Source of the DNA: Hydractinia symbiolongicarpus
Taxonomy: Eukaryota; Cnidaria; Hydrozoa; Anthoathecata; Hydractiniidae
Reading direction: 5' to 3'
Length of the DNA: 64,000 nucleotides
Assembly (NCBI RefSeq): GCF_029227915.1
Contig: NC_079876.1
Span: 30,475,828 to 30,539,827 of the forward strand
The position numbers were made by a program, and so were the translations under genes. Positions 33,839 through 44,990 of the stretch are shown in pieces (positions within the stretch are counted from its first letter, which is position 1; the number at the start of each line of letters is the position of its first letter). The notes beneath the pieces were generated by a model, which was not told the origin of the DNA, did no database searches, and saw only the letters and a list, made by a program, of their open reading frames with translations.

Positions 33839-35113
33839 TTAATTGTCTGCATCAAAATCATCAGAAGTCTTATGTGTGTATTCCCATTGCCAAGGTACTG
33901 ATCCAATTTGAGAGTTAAAATAATCACAGAATTTATCTCTTACAACTTTTGCATCATTTGTATAATTGTTAGATCCTACTCTTGGTATGTCTACTAAGCC
34001 TTTATATCCATCAATTTCTTGTCGCCATTGACCCTGCCTTGTTTTTGTATCTGCTAAGCCGGGGGGACAATACCCATTGTCATAGATTAAAAAATTATGC
34101 AAAGACACAGCTGCCTTTGTGACAATTTTAACATTTTCAGGCGAACTGATAATTGGTCTTCTGAACAACCTAAACCTTGATGCCATAATTCCAAAAGAGT
34201 TTTCAATAACTCTTCTAGCTCGCGAAATCCGATAATTACATATTCGTTTTGTATCATCTAGCACAGCTCGTGGGTATGGCTTTACTAAATTTACTTTCAG
34301 GGGAAAAGCTTCGTCCCCAACTATAACATAAGGCACGACTTGTGAACTATGAGGTAAAGGACAAGGTGCAGGGAAGTTTAATGAATTACTGGTAATGGCC
34401 TGACCAATATTGCTAGCTGCAAAAACGCTACCATCGCTTTCTCTGCCACTGTCCCCAATGTCAACTAACGTAAATTCGTATCTAGAGTTACAGATAGCCA
34501 TCAGCACAATACTGTGCGTTTTCTTGTAATTAAAGTACGATGATCCTGAGCGCGGGGGTGCTTGCATAACAATGTGTTTTCCATCAATTGCACCAACACA
34601 ATTTGGAAAGTTCCATTCCTGTTCAAACCCCTCGGCAATTTGTAACCATTCTTCTTCCAAATTTGGTGCTTTTATGTAGTCGTGCTCGAGTAATTTTTCC
34701 CAAATTGCCTCGCATGTTTCTTTAATAATTCGTCCTACTGTCGAAATTCCTACGCGATAGCTACTTGAAATTGTAACGTGAGAATCACCAGTTGATAAGT
34801 ATCTTAGTGTAATACACAATCTTTCAGAAGGACCTATGGGCTCACGTGCTGCAGTAGTAGATTTCGTTATAAATGGGGCTATGAGGTTGAGAAGTTCTTC
34901 GTATCTTGTAGGAGACATACGAAACTGTTTGTAAAAAAATTCATGATCATGGATCCTAAGTTCTTGAATTAATTGATGATATTCTCCTTTCGCCTTTCTT
35001 TCCAAAAATATTTGTCTTACCCACATCCTATGTTTACGCTTATGTAAATGTGTTACTTGCAGTTGACGTTTTTTAATTAGAAGAACTAGAAGAAGCACAT
35101 GGTTTTCATCCAT
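33839..35113 (-). CDS. PIF/Harbinger DDE transposase (HARBI1-like), 424 aa
   Basis: This is an uninterrupted frame. The N-terminal part has a helix-turn-helix-like region (FRMSPTRYEELLNLI, then LRYLSTGDSHVTISSSYRVGISTV). The DDE_4 nuclease has NCVGAIDGKHIVMQ (first Asp), VDIGDSGRESDGSVF, PYVIVGDEAFPL (second Asp) and RARRVIENSFGIMASRF (Glu). The length is normal for active Harbinger transposases and all three catalytic residues are visible. It converges with the MADF gene 87 bases away. Confidence 0.95.
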   Translation of the reverse strand: MDENHVLLLVLLIKKRQLQVTHLHKRKHRMWVRQIFLERKAKGEYHQLIQELRIHDHEFFYKQFRMSPTRYEELLNLIAPFITKSTTAAREPIGPSERLCITLRYLSTGDSHVTISSSYRVGISTVGRIIKETCEAIWEKLLEHDYIKAPNLEEEWLQIAEGFEQEWNFPNCVGAIDGKHIVMQAPPRSGSSYFNYKKTHSIVLMAICNSRYEFTLVDIGDSGRESDGSVFAASNIGQAITSNSLNFPAPCPLPHSSQVVPYVIVGDEAFPLKVNLVKPYPRAVLDDTKRICNYRISRARRVIENSFGIMASRFRLFRRPIISSPENVKIVTKAAVSLHNFLIYDNGYCPPGLADTKTRQGQWRQEIDGYKGLVDIPRVGSNNYTNDAKVVRDKFCDYFNSQIGSVPWQWEYTHKTSDDFDADN

Positions 35114-35201
35114 GTTGTTATTATTGTCGTAGCAACGTAAAAACTAATTTTCGTTCTTCGACGTACTGGAACGGAACGGACTGGAACAGATTTTTATCGT
35201 T

Positions 35202-35247
35202 ATCCGGTCCGGTCCGTGGAACGTTTTCCGTGTGTGGATATTGGCCT
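35202..35247 (-). repeat. Right TIR of the Harbinger element
   Basis: ATCCGGTCCGGTCCGTGG... ends GTGGATATTGGCCT, then TAA at 35248-35250. Confidence 0.95.
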
Positions 35248-35250
35248 TAA

Positions 35251-36559
35251 TATCCTAGCCGTCTAAGCAATAAAACAAAAAAAATAATATATTAACAGCA
35301 GGTGTGTGCATGATTTCTTTTATTTTAAATTTTAAAGAATCTATTTCAACAAACAACAAACAGGTTGTAAAAAATAATAATCTATAACCTGTTGACTTAG
35401 GTGGGGTATGATGCTCAAGTGAGTATAATATTGCCAACCTTGTTCTCAACAATCCTTGGGGACGAGGTTGCCTAAGTTACTCAGTAGATGGATATATTTT
35501 TAATAAACAATATTAAAAAATTAATAGAAAAGAATACTACTTTAATTCTTCCCACGATACAGAAAGACCCAGAAATCACTGTGTAATTATAGTTTGTTTT
35601 TATGATATTCTTCCAATATGTAGTGCGAACATCAACGTAGTCTAGTAAACTAAATTCATCATTTTTCCCTTTTGCGATAGCACGCTGCAAGACAGACATC
35701 GAAACGCGAGAGCAGAAAAGAGAGACAGGTATCCTGTCTTCGTCAACGCTGCTCTGCACCTCCATGATTAGACAAACCCTCATTATTCGCCATTTTTAGC
35801 GTCGATATATATAGCTATATTCATACTTATTAGAATACTCGTGGCAGCTTCTAAATTTAATCAAACTACATTGGTGACAAACTATTTTTATTGATGCAGT
35901 TGAAGCGCAAAAACTAACTGTTTTTTGCTAAGAGTTTGTTTTTCCTGCATTGCCGTAGGAGGCAACTGAACTATGTTCTGGAAAAACAAATACTTTTTTT
36001 CGCTGTTATATCTTCGGCTATTTTTTACACATCTAATCGCACAATACCTAGGAACTTTTTATGTGCGATTTTACCACGTCAAATAATTGCCAACGCGAAG
36101 GTACTTCTTTTGAAAATATGTCGGTAATTACCTCGGCAAATGCTGAGTGCCGTATCAAATTACAAAGGTTGTTACCGTCCTTAATCCTATTCGTGCTGGA
36201 GGGGGAAGGGTGATGCAGCCCCCTCTCCCTTTCCTCTTCAACTATTTCCATAACTTTTTATAGGCTTATAGTCACACCTTGATATTTTATTCGCCTTCCA
36301 CAATATATCCTTTTGAAATAAAAACCATACACAAATGTGTGACATGTTGAATAATCAGTAACTTTCACCAACTGTGTCTCAAATAAAAAGTCCTTTGAAA
36401 TAAAAACTGTGCACATTTTATTTTTCGTTTGATTGCTCAGCTATGTGAGAACATATGCGGAATTATTTCTATTTTTTTCGTAAAAACTTTATGCAGAATT
36501 ATTTTAATTTATTTTTAAAAAAATAATTGTTCGTAGAGAGCTTTCGTTTCACCGCACGA
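35251..36559. other. Mostly gene-free interval with one weak ORF
   Basis: It contains a TTGGGGACGAGGTTG fragment (35455) of the dispersed GC-rich repeat family. Otherwise only short ORFs are present, the best being the minus-strand frame listed separately. Confidence 0.4.
35481..35783 (-). CDS. Unrecognised 100-aa ORF, possibly a first exon
   Basis: The frame has ordinary amino-acid composition over its first ~60 residues (MEVQSSVDEDRIPVS, then SVLQRAIAKGKNDEFSLLD). A TATATAT tract lies shortly upstream on its strand. The last third becomes low-complexity, as if running into an intron. I recognise no domain. It could be an exon of a gene reading leftwards or chance. Confidence 0.2.
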   Translation of the reverse strand: MRVCLIMEVQSSVDEDRIPVSLFCSRVSMSVLQRAIAKGKNDEFSLLDYVDVRTTYWKNIIKTNYNYTVISGSFCIVGRIKVVFFSINFLILFIKNISIY

Positions 36560-36822
36560 AGGTAATGTTCTGGCTATGCAGTCAGTAATAATTAAAGCGC
36601 TACCGAAATAATACGTAACAGGGTCATGTGCCACTAAAAAGCACTGGAGCTAGAATGAAAATTTTTAACGAAGAAGAAGGTAGAAGATAACCAAGATGGC
36701 GGTCAAGCGACGAGAAAAAAAATATTTAAAAAGCTATATCTGGAGTTACATGAAGTTTAACAAAAAGTAAAGTCAACAAAAAGTCCAAATTGTAAAAGTA
36801 CCTTGGGATCCCTTTAATTAAT
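36560..36822 (+). repeat. Uninterrupted copy of the repeat that the LINE split
   Basis: GCGCTACCGAAATAATACG ... GCACTGGAGCTAG matches 32208-32260 inverted. It continues without a break into AATGAAAATTTTTAACGAAG ... TATCTGGAGTTACATGAA ... GTACCTTGGGATCCC, which matches 27390-27580 inverted. It serves as an empty-site reference for the LINE. Confidence 0.8.
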
Positions 36823-36889
36823 TTAATTGATAAACCTCTAATTTAATAAACAAATTAAGTGATTAAAATTAATTCATTATTTAAATGCG

Positions 36890-38110
36890 CCATTTTTAAT
36901 AATAATTTACCCCGTGACCTTAATCGCCGATTCCGCTCAGGAGCCACAGAAAACAAATAGGATGGTTTAACTGACAGTTTAACTGACTTATACCAATCAA
37001 AACGCCTAATTCTTTGAAAAACCAATCCAAGACTTTCACGGCCTAGACATGCCAACGAAGAAACATGATGTCCATTTTAGTTTTTAAAGTAATGGTGGTC
37101 AGTGTTGTTTCTAAGTCTGTTTCACCTTTTTGTCTTCTATAAGCTTTTTATATTTGTATTATTTGTTTTTTTTATGTTCTAAAATGTGAAGATAAATATA
37201 TTGTCACGTTTTTAAGCTACGTACAGATCCTAAACGCACCAGTTTTATGATTTTTGGCTAGGAACGAATATTTTAAAGGCTAGCTAGCTAATAGCCTTAC
37301 TTTTTACTAATTTTGTTTGGTATAAGAGATTTTTCTCCAACTTAACATTTATTTTTATGTCGAGGATGTAGCCACTTAGCTATCTCATATATTTACCTAA
37401 AAAGTGAGAGTATAAAAATTCAGTTTGGCTATCAATATCGCAATATTCTCAGCAATAAATCTTATGCTAAATGCAGTTTAACTAGCTAGTTACATCTTTA
37501 ATTATTTTCCTTAAAAATGTTTTTGCAAATAAAATGGCTGAGCAATTTGGAAAAGGCTGTTACGCCTATGCTGGTCAGCCTCAGCCCACTGTGACAATTA
37601 ATTTTTAAACTTTCTTGGGAATCACGCCTGAACGAATGTGCAACAATGCTAATCTGGACTAACTGCTTAGCCCTATGCTAGCGAAGGACTGTTTCTTGTG
37701 TTTTCATTTAAATAGAGTCTGCAAGAACGTTTTTTTCAAAAGGGTATTATCCCTATACACCTGTGTAACACTTTTTAACTGTACTAAGCGCTCAGTCCAG
37801 TGTCACGATTAATTTTTTAACTTTTACAAAAACTTATTCCGCAAAATAAAATAAAATTGACCAATTGTTTTTGCTATGACGGAATCACAACAGTTGTAAA
37901 CTGTGTTTTATTTCAGCCTTTGTTGCGGGAAAGTTATTTTTGGTGAATGGTGTGCGCGCTTCACTTGATTTACGACATACTGCAGACCTGTACTAAAGCG
38001 CTTCACCTGACTGTCGCACAGTTTGCAGTTCTTTTTAAGCGTTCCTTAGGGCATTCAACAAAAGTTACTTGTGGCTCATCACGGCGTTTTGACGCCGGGT
38101 TTTCCGGTTA
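36890..38110 (+). mobile_element. Helitron-associated composite repeat, copy at 37-38 kb
   Basis: Parallel to 26040-27263 with the same internal blocks. It ends in GACGCCGGGTTTTCCGGTTA, directly followed by a short Helitron-like element at 38111. Non-coding. Confidence 0.72.
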
Positions 38111-38238
38111 TCTATATTTTAATATAGGTCTGTCCGTCATGCAAAATGTTAGCTTAGCCGCGCAAGTAACGAAACGCACGCAATGCTGTATAAGAAGGAC
38201 GAGCGAACCCGTGGATTTTTCCACGGGCTAACGAGTAG
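38111..38238 (+). mobile_element. Short Helitron-like element
   Basis: It starts TCTATATTTTAATATAGG after an A. It ends with the perfect hairpin CCCGTGGATTTTTCCACGGG, then CTAACGA and GTAG before T. GTAG is one base from the canonical CTAG. Non-coding. Confidence 0.75.
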
Positions 38239-38738
38239 TTATTATGTAAGATTGTTATTTATAAATCACACAAAACAGAATAGTCTGAATGTAAAAAAAT
38301 TGATATTGCAAAATTTCTACTTTTTCAGTTTTATAACTATTTAGATTATTGAAAAAGTCAAGCGAAAAATAAGTCTCCACAATCCGTACTGAAAATAAAA
38401 AGATTTGTTTTTATATCCATGCGACTGTTAAAACGTTGTATTCATTCAACCAGAACCCAAATTTACAACGTAGCCGTACGACGGAAACAACGGGCGCGTT
38501 ATTGACGTACATGTAGCTTTTTTCTTTAAGCAATGATGAGTGCTGTGTGCTTTGTGAGTCCAGTCCTAGGTGATTTCAGAAGCGAAGGCAGAATCTTTAA
38601 AATCGCCCTGGAAGATAGATAGAGACGGCCCAATACATGGACGCGCGAGGTCGAAGATTAAGTTTTTAAATTCGGGGTTTTAGAATTTGTTATTATCGGG
38701 AAAACCAATAAGGATGAGTTTTCATGTCATGAACAAGC
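38239..38738. other. Gene-free spacer
   Basis: Nothing recognisable; moderately GC-richer near 38500-38650. Confidence 0.4.
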
Positions 38739-38743
38739 GAGTT

Positions 38744-38921
38744 TGTTATGCCCCACTTTGTAATAATTCCCCCACTTTGTAATATCTACCCCACTTTGTA
38801 ATTTTCTTGCCCCACTTTGTAATAACTGCCCCACTTTGTAATAACTTTTGCCCCACTTTGTAATTTCGGAGCTGCCCCACTTTGTAATAATGTCTTGCCC
38901 CACTTTGTAATTTTCGATTTT
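38744..38921 (+). repeat. Left TIR: eight CCCCACTTTGTAAT motifs
   Basis: The motif recurs with spacers AATTC, ATCTA, TTTCTTG, AACTG, AACTTTTG, TTCGGAGCTG and AATGTCTTG. The spacer order is mirrored in the right TIR, which shows that the two arrays are one inverted repeat rather than independent minisatellites. Confidence 0.9.
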
Positions 38922-40155
38922 TCGCATGCTGACCAATATGCAATTTTTATGACGTCATCTTTTGTTATGTTATCGGTGTTCTGGATGCTCTGTCTTGTTA
39001 TTTGCAATGAAACGCGTGTCACACGTTAGTAGAATGATTACTTTTAATTTTTATTAGCAAGCGTTGTAACATTACATGCACTGGCTTTCTTTTTGTGAAA
39101 AAATGTACTAGCTGAAGTGTTTTCATACCATAACATAACAGAAATATAATACAAGCAGTAGGTAATGTGTTTTTTGCATAACATAAGAAATAAACTTGCA
39201 GCAATCTTAACATAACATGCAGACTAATCAGTTCGAGGATTTCAACGTGACCTGTTTTACAGCAAGCAAAGTGTCACCTCGGGTATATCTACAAATCAAA
39301 CTCAGGTAAAAAAGCACTACTTCTAAATAGAATGAAAGAAAGATAAAAAATGTGAACAAAGATACGACAATTTCTACCTGTGTGATTTATTGGAAGCAAT
39401 TTACTTGTCAAAAAACATTAGAACGTAAACGAAGACTATCGAAAATAAAAGCTGGAATGAATAAAAGACTAAAAATCACTTCTTCGATTTCCACACAATG
39501 CTTTCTATTATATACCAACCATAGGCCAGCAGTTGTAAATTTAGCCATGCCGTGTTCCATTTCGGATGGTTCAGGATGGCATTCAGCTCTATCACCATTC
39601 CAGAGAATGAGCCGGCACTTTTACAATCCTTTGCATGCCCACCCGGATTGAATTTGATGCTATTCTAGCTTTTTTTTTGTGGAAGGATCTTTTTATACGG
39701 TACGTAAACTCTTGGCAAAAATTTGCGTAATTTTTCGGAATCATGAACAATTTTCCAAAATTTACATACGTTTCGCAAGTGTGCATATGTGGCAACGATA
39801 TGCGAGGGGACAATTGTAATCGCTGCATTGCAATACTAACATCAAGATCATTTCTATAATTTCTGGTGGCAAATCATCGAAGTTGAAATTGCGAACTAAA
39901 GTTTGAATAAAATATATATGCTATTGTTTTTGTTACAGGATAACAATACAAAATGATACAATAACGAATGTGCTTCCCTTCCCGTGTCCAGTAAGATAAG
40001 CTTGGACTTCTAATTGAATGTCTGAGCCTCATAGGCTTTCTTGTGTCGCGTTGTGGACGATCTAGGGGAAATTATTATACCAAAAGTTAAGTTGAATAAA
40101 CTCAGAATTGAATTTTAAAATATGGAAAATAAGACTATTTACCATTCTTTTCACT
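38922..40155. other. Internal non-coding part of the Ginger-like element
   Basis: No domain-bearing frame seen; probably the 3' region after the transposase plus decay. Confidence 0.45.
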
Positions 40156-42012
40156 TTATAGGTAAAACACAGTGACTGATAAGATTTTATTGAACACACA
40201 AAAGAGTTTCGATACTTTCTTACCTAAAGTGACAGTCCCTCCTTCGCTACCTTCATCTGTCTCATTTTCCTCTTCCCTGTTTTCTAATGCTTTATTAACC
40301 TCTTCTCTCCTTTCAAATGTTTCGTTATCCTCTTCGCCAGTGTTCTCCACATTCTTCGGCAAAATGTTCTAATGTTATTCTATTAAAAGGGCAAAAGTCT
40401 GATGGTGTTATGGTAAATTGAGCTTCAGGTCCCAGGGTTGAGATAAGCGTTATTTCGATGTTATATAGCTCAGAGGCAGTTCTTAACGTTAGCTCATCAC
40501 TATATGTCCCATTTGAAAACATTCTGTTTAAATATTCACTAAACGGTTTCTCAACGCACATTTCGAGTGGCCACCCTTCACTATCATATCACATCTGAAA
40601 ATACCATATAGAGTCAGCGCATGCGCTATAGCACTAAATTGGCAATTTCCATCACCAAAGGGGTTGTATGAAACGGAATACCCTTGATCTTGAAAAACAT
40701 CAAATGATCTTGCTTTGTAAGTGGTACTAACAAATTCTTTTGATATAATTTTTGTTGTTCCTTTGAAGTTGCTTCAGACTTTTTCCATTTTTCTTCCATT
40801 TATGACATTTCTTGAAATCTGCAATGTCCTGCACCAGAAATCATTCGGCCTCTTTCCAGTCAGTCTTTGGTGATTTAAATTCCACAAAATACCTATTTTT
40901 GTATTTACCCACCTTCAACACTTTTCCATGCAGAACTAATCGATGCTTGGGTGCTTTTTTACCTTTTTGTTTTTCTCCATGTCTGACCAACACTTCATCG
41001 CCGATATCATACTTGACTTATGAGATCGTATGATATCTTTTTTCGTAAAGTTCTATGCGATCTTTCTACTTTCCCTTGTGATTGAGGGTGGTAAGGTCTG
41101 CTTTTAATCATTTTTATTTTTTCCCCTGACAATACATTTGAACTGATCCATAAAACTCTTTACCCTGGTCACTTTCTAAAATACTAGGGGTCCCATGTAA
41201 ATTGTAAATTTTCTCAAGCTCCATTCTAACCTTGCTTGCATGTTTTGAAGTCAGTGGTACTAACCAGTGAAAGCCAGAAAAGACATCGAGTAAGGACAGT
41301 ACATAACGATACGTTTTTCTTTGATATTCAACTTACATATTTTTCATGTCGACCAGATCGATTTGATGGATATGATGAACCTGGAAAGCAAACAATACTT
41401 TTTTTAAATTGTCTCATTATCTACCGTAATTAACACAAGTCAACTGTCGATAACGATAAAGGTAATACAAAAATACAAAGTAACGTCATTTCACAATTAT
41501 GTAAATCAATTCAGCAACCTTGATCACAGTCTTCTTAAGTTTTGATGATAAGAAAGGGGGACCCAACGTCGCAAATAAACTAGAGGGCGAGGTTTCTTCC
41601 CCGTGCCTTTACATTTAATACAGTATGAATAGAACCTACCTCATTTGCAGTGACTGGTTTAGGAACTGCTTTGTTGCTGAATTTCACAGTAAATTTTTTA
41701 AACTCAGCATCATTTGATGTTATACTGAGAATTTTTCTGCCACTGATTCCCGCATATCCGTTCTCGGCTCTGTTTCTTAGTTTTTTATATCCAGCGGACT
41801 TACTTTTTTTGAATGTTTTCGCTACCACTTTATTTAATTCACTTTTTTTCAAAACTCGTTTACCTTTATCAATTCGAATCTATTTTCAGATCATTTTTTA
41901 ATCTCCAGTATTTGATGTACGCGCTTCTGTGAGTGGCAGTCCTGTCTTTCACTGGGATTTTGGATTGTCCATCGTTCATTATTACCTCCGCTATTATCTC
42001 ATACATGTCTGG
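40156..42012 (-). pseudogene. Integrase-OTU transposase of the Ginger-like element
   Basis: Reading leftwards on the minus strand, the N-terminal region has DMYEIIAEVIMNDG, THRSAYIKYWRL and AGYKKLRNRAENGYAGISGR. After FSNKAVPKPVT come the retroviral-type integrase core blocks: QIDLVDM, LLDVFSGFHWLVPL, LESDQGKEFYGS (about 41155-41190) and YHPQSQGKVERSHRTL (about 41060-41110), giving D, D and E. An SH3-like tail segment (GDEVLVRHGEK, HGKVLKVGKYKNRYFVEF) follows. Then comes an OTU protease domain with GDGNCQFSA (about 40630-40665) and a C-terminal SELYNIEITLISTL and CPFNRITLEHFAEECGEHW. Stops and frameshifts break it into at least five pieces. Confidence 0.85.
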
Positions 42013-42614
42013 TCCAAAAACTATTCCTAAAATCAAAATCCGTTAAATTAAGTATATGCCGATTTCCAAAATTATATCCTATCCAGTCTCGCCCAAAAAA
42101 CCAAGTGTATTTGATGTAAGTAATAAATTATCTTTTATGTTAATAATATGCTATAAACCTCTCTATAACCTGCTACAACACAACTAACTTTATCAAAACT
42201 CACAACAGCTTGATGATTATTATTTAGAAGTTATTTCATTGTTTTGAGACCTTGATAATAATGGTGATGCGTGTCGCTGCAGAACTCATGAGAGAATACT
42301 AGCTGGTGATGATAAAATTTTCGAAAATACAAATACAAAAAAACATAACACTTTTACTCATTTTTTACTTTTTTACTTTTACTTGTTTTCTGAGTTTTCT
42401 TTTTTCCAAAAAAAAATCCAACTGCAGCTATAATATTTTAATATACTTTACCACGTGTACAATGTACCTGCAAGCATATATTCACTTTATCATTTTTACT
42501 AACTTCCAATTCGAGTACCCTTTCAGTGTGCTTCGTTTTGAATTTATATCGTGCAACCTCCTTTTTTCTATGGGAGCGTCTGAAAGGCTATTGATGAGCA
42601 AAATAAACCAAAAA

Positions 42615-42829
42615 TTACAAAGTGGGGCAAGACATTATTACAAAGTGGGGCAGCTCAGAAAATTACAAAGTGGGGCAACGATGAATTACAAAGTGGGGCA
42701 GCTCCGGAATTATAAAGTGGGGCAAAAGTTATTACAAAGTGGGGCAGGTATTAAAAACTGAGGCAATATAATTACAAAGTGGGGCAGATATTACAAAGTG
42801 GGGCAATTATTACAAAGTGGGGCATAACA
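42615..42829 (-). repeat. Right TIR: ten CCCCACTTTGTAAT motifs
   Basis: Plus-strand ATTACAAAGTGGGGCA units, with one decayed to AAAAACTGAGGCA near 42757 and one to ATTATAAAG near 42710. Two extra units relative to the left TIR lie between the TTCCGGAGCTG and AATGTCTTG spacers, so the array has expanded or contracted unevenly. Confidence 0.9.
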
Positions 42830-42849
42830 GAGTTCTTTCCTTGATACGT

Positions 42850-43317
42850 TTCGACAGCTACAGCTGTCAACGACGGGCAATGATCGTAATCATCTTTGGC
42901 TGTTCATTATTTGAAGAGATAATTAGAGGATCGAAATTAACCAATCAGAACAAAACCAATCGTTTTTCTAAAAAGTATAGACGGTAATACTTATTTCAAT
43001 AGTATTTCCTATCAACTTCCACAAATATGGTTACCCGAACTTCGGAAAGCGAACATTTAGGAAAAGGTGCAAAAAATGGTTCGGGACAAACGTAACAAAA
43101 AAGCGAACTTTTAGAAAGAAACGTAACATAAAGCAAACTCTTAGAAAAAGGAAAGATTTTATTCAATTTATTGCTTCCATCTGAGTCCGTGAAAAAGATA
43201 ATTACTTTAATTGCTGTGATCTGATTGGTTAATTTCGATCCTCTAATTATCTCTTCAAATAATAAATAGCCAAAGATGATTACCATCATTGCCGTCGATG
43301 ACAGCTGTAGCTGTCGA
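42850..43317. mobile_element. MITE with ~110-bp terminal inverted repeats
   Basis: The left arm begins TTCGACAGCTACAGCTGTCA and runs through CATCTTTGGCTGTTCATTAT and GAGGATCGAAATTAACCAATC to about 42955. The right arm (about 43210-43317) is its inverse, ending GATGACAGCTGTAGCTGTCG. The spacer has no credible protein. It lies only 20 bases from the right end of the Ginger-like element. I could not settle its target duplication. Confidence 0.8.
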
Positions 43318-44399
43318 ATCGTAGCCTAGAATAAACTCACTTGTTCATGACATGATAATATTTATATTATTCAATGACGATGACTGAACAGATAAGTGGT
43401 AATGTTTTTAAAAAAGGATTAGTTTGTTTTTAACAACTAGAAATGTTCATGACTTTTGCTTTTCGGAAGCCAGTAGAAATGCTTCGTTATATTTTCAGCC
43501 AATAGAAACACATTCATATCTTCCTTTGAAGTATTTTAATTGAGCAATCTGTGCGGGTTCGATTCGAGGTCTCAAAGGGCAAGCTTACTTGCTCAAAAAC
43601 AACTGGTGTCCTCCTGATGTTTAGAATTCAAACTCCAATCTTCTCATATAAAAAAATGCGCTGTGCATATCTTTTAAGCTAACCAGATAGTTTGCTTGTT
43701 TGCTAGGTAAAAGCTAGTTAAAAATACATAAAGTAATCTATATTTTAGTGGTTTAGCTAGCTCACTAATTCTACAGATTTGGTAGTTAGCTGTATAACTC
43801 AATAAGAAGACCACAAGGGTGGCTCCAGATTGCTTTAGTTTCATAAATCTATAGCACTTCTGTCTAACTAGAAAACAGCTCTTGCGGCGACAAAGACAAA
43901 TCAAACCGAATTTATTTTACCCAGCAACAGAGTTAGCTTAGGACCTCTGCAGATATCCATGGGCAGTTACCTGACGATACTAACAGCGCTATATAAATTT
44001 TTTTAACTTAGGTCGAACTTATTATAATATAGATTTATTCAAGTGCTTATATTTCGCTAACACCTCAATGTAGTAGCCGTAAGGAGCGATACGCTTACAG
44101 AAATGTATAAAACACAGTTTGTTTTCCTTAGAAATTTCGAATTTGCTTTTGTTGTAATTTTGCAAACAGCTTCCCTAGACTGCGCAAAAAAGTTGTGGGA
44201 TAGCGTAAATTCTTCTATGGTGAATCCGTTAAAAAGAGGGGGAGGAGATCCTTAACGAGGATAATCTCCCCCTTAGGCTGTACTGTGGGAATCAAATAGA
44301 ACTTGATTATTAGCCTAGAAGGTGCTGGTGATTTAAGAAAAGTTTAAATCTTTTAAAAGATTGAAATATTCAATTTCGCACATCTGTGTGTGGAGTTCT
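43318..44399. other. Gene-poor interval
   Basis: No supported gene. GGGTTCGATTCGAGG at 43556-43570 resembles a tRNA B box, but no matching A box or cloverleaf was found. Confidence 0.4.
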
Positions 44400-44990
44400 T
44401 ACACCAGTTCGCCTTATAGGCGCAATACCCTTTTCAAAAAAAAGAAGTTTATTGGAGCTTCGGTTTAAATAAAAACACAGAAAAACAGCCCGTTGTTAAC
44501 TCATTGCCAACAATAACTCAGCAATTTTATTTGCAGGATAATTTCTCGTCAAAACTCAAAAGGGCGTAGCTAAATACATATAATTGCCATCTTTACAAGT
44601 AAGATTTCTTGAAAATTTTGTTGCAACCAACTATACATGGTCACTTTTACTTTTTAGCTAGCTAACAGTGACAACCGTAGTTGTAGCTAAGTAAAAATCA
44701 CATTGGTGAAGATAACACAAAGATAAGTAATGTTGGCCAGGATAAAAAGCTTGTATAACAACAAAATAAGAACCTTACTTCAAAATCTACGTTTGTAGAA
44801 AAAATTTTAAAATTGCTTTGTTTAACATTAATACGTGGGTAGAAAACGTTAATATACTTTTATTACCAAGTAAAAACATATAAAAACAAATATTAGCTAC
44901 TAAAATAAAAAGCTTTTAGAAGACAAAAAGTGTCTACCAACCTCCGCACTACGGCTTTTAAAATTGCCGTCCTTGCGTAGCTTTGATCGT
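44400..44990 (-). mobile_element. Partial inverted copy of the Helitron-associated composite repeat
   Basis: The minus strand shows the same order as 26040-26650: CTTTTTATCCTGGCCAACAT, GCTAGCTAAAAAGT, CAAATAAAATTGCTGAG, AACAACGGGCTGTTTTT. The CTAG-bearing end is not recognisable. Confidence 0.6.

Larger units (their letters stand above)
32418..35247. mobile_element. Near-intact PIF/Harbinger transposon
   Basis: Terminal inverted repeats of about 46 bp start AGGCCAATATCCACACACGG and match at all but one position (CGCGG versus CACGG). The 3-bp TAA target duplication sits at 32415-32417 and 35248-35250, the typical TWA choice of Harbinger. It carries two convergent genes, a MADF/BESS accessory gene (plus) and a DDE transposase (minus), the standard pairing. 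The open transposase frame and near-perfect TIRs imply recent activity. Confidence 0.95.
38744..42829. mobile_element. Ginger-like integrase transposon with iterated-motif TIRs
   Basis: The element starts TGTTATGCCCCAC and ends in the inverse GTGGGGCATAACA, so it has TG..CA ends and fits the TGTNR start of Ginger elements. A perfect 5-bp duplication GAGTT flanks it (38739-38743 and 42830-42834). Each terminal inverted repeat is about 175-215 bp of tandem CCCCACTTTGTAAT motifs with short fixed-order spacers. The interior encodes a decayed integrase-OTU protein on the minus strand. The total of 4086 bp fits an autonomous ancestor. Ginger is the best match; the 5-bp rather than 4-bp duplication is slightly atypical. 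Confidence 0.85.

Noticed and set aside
38727-39022. Three overlapping ORFs with ITKWGQ-like repeats (and 42306-42761)
   Set aside because: Translation of the TIR motif array, present in several frames at once.
38744-42829. CRISPR-like appearance of the CCCCACTTTGTAAT repeats
   Set aside because: The spacers are 0-10 bases and ordered identically in both inverted arrays, and this is an animal genome; they are transposon TIRs.
43556-43570. B-box-like GGGTTCGATTCGAGG, possible tRNA gene
   Set aside because: No A box at the right distance and no cloverleaf stems found by eye.
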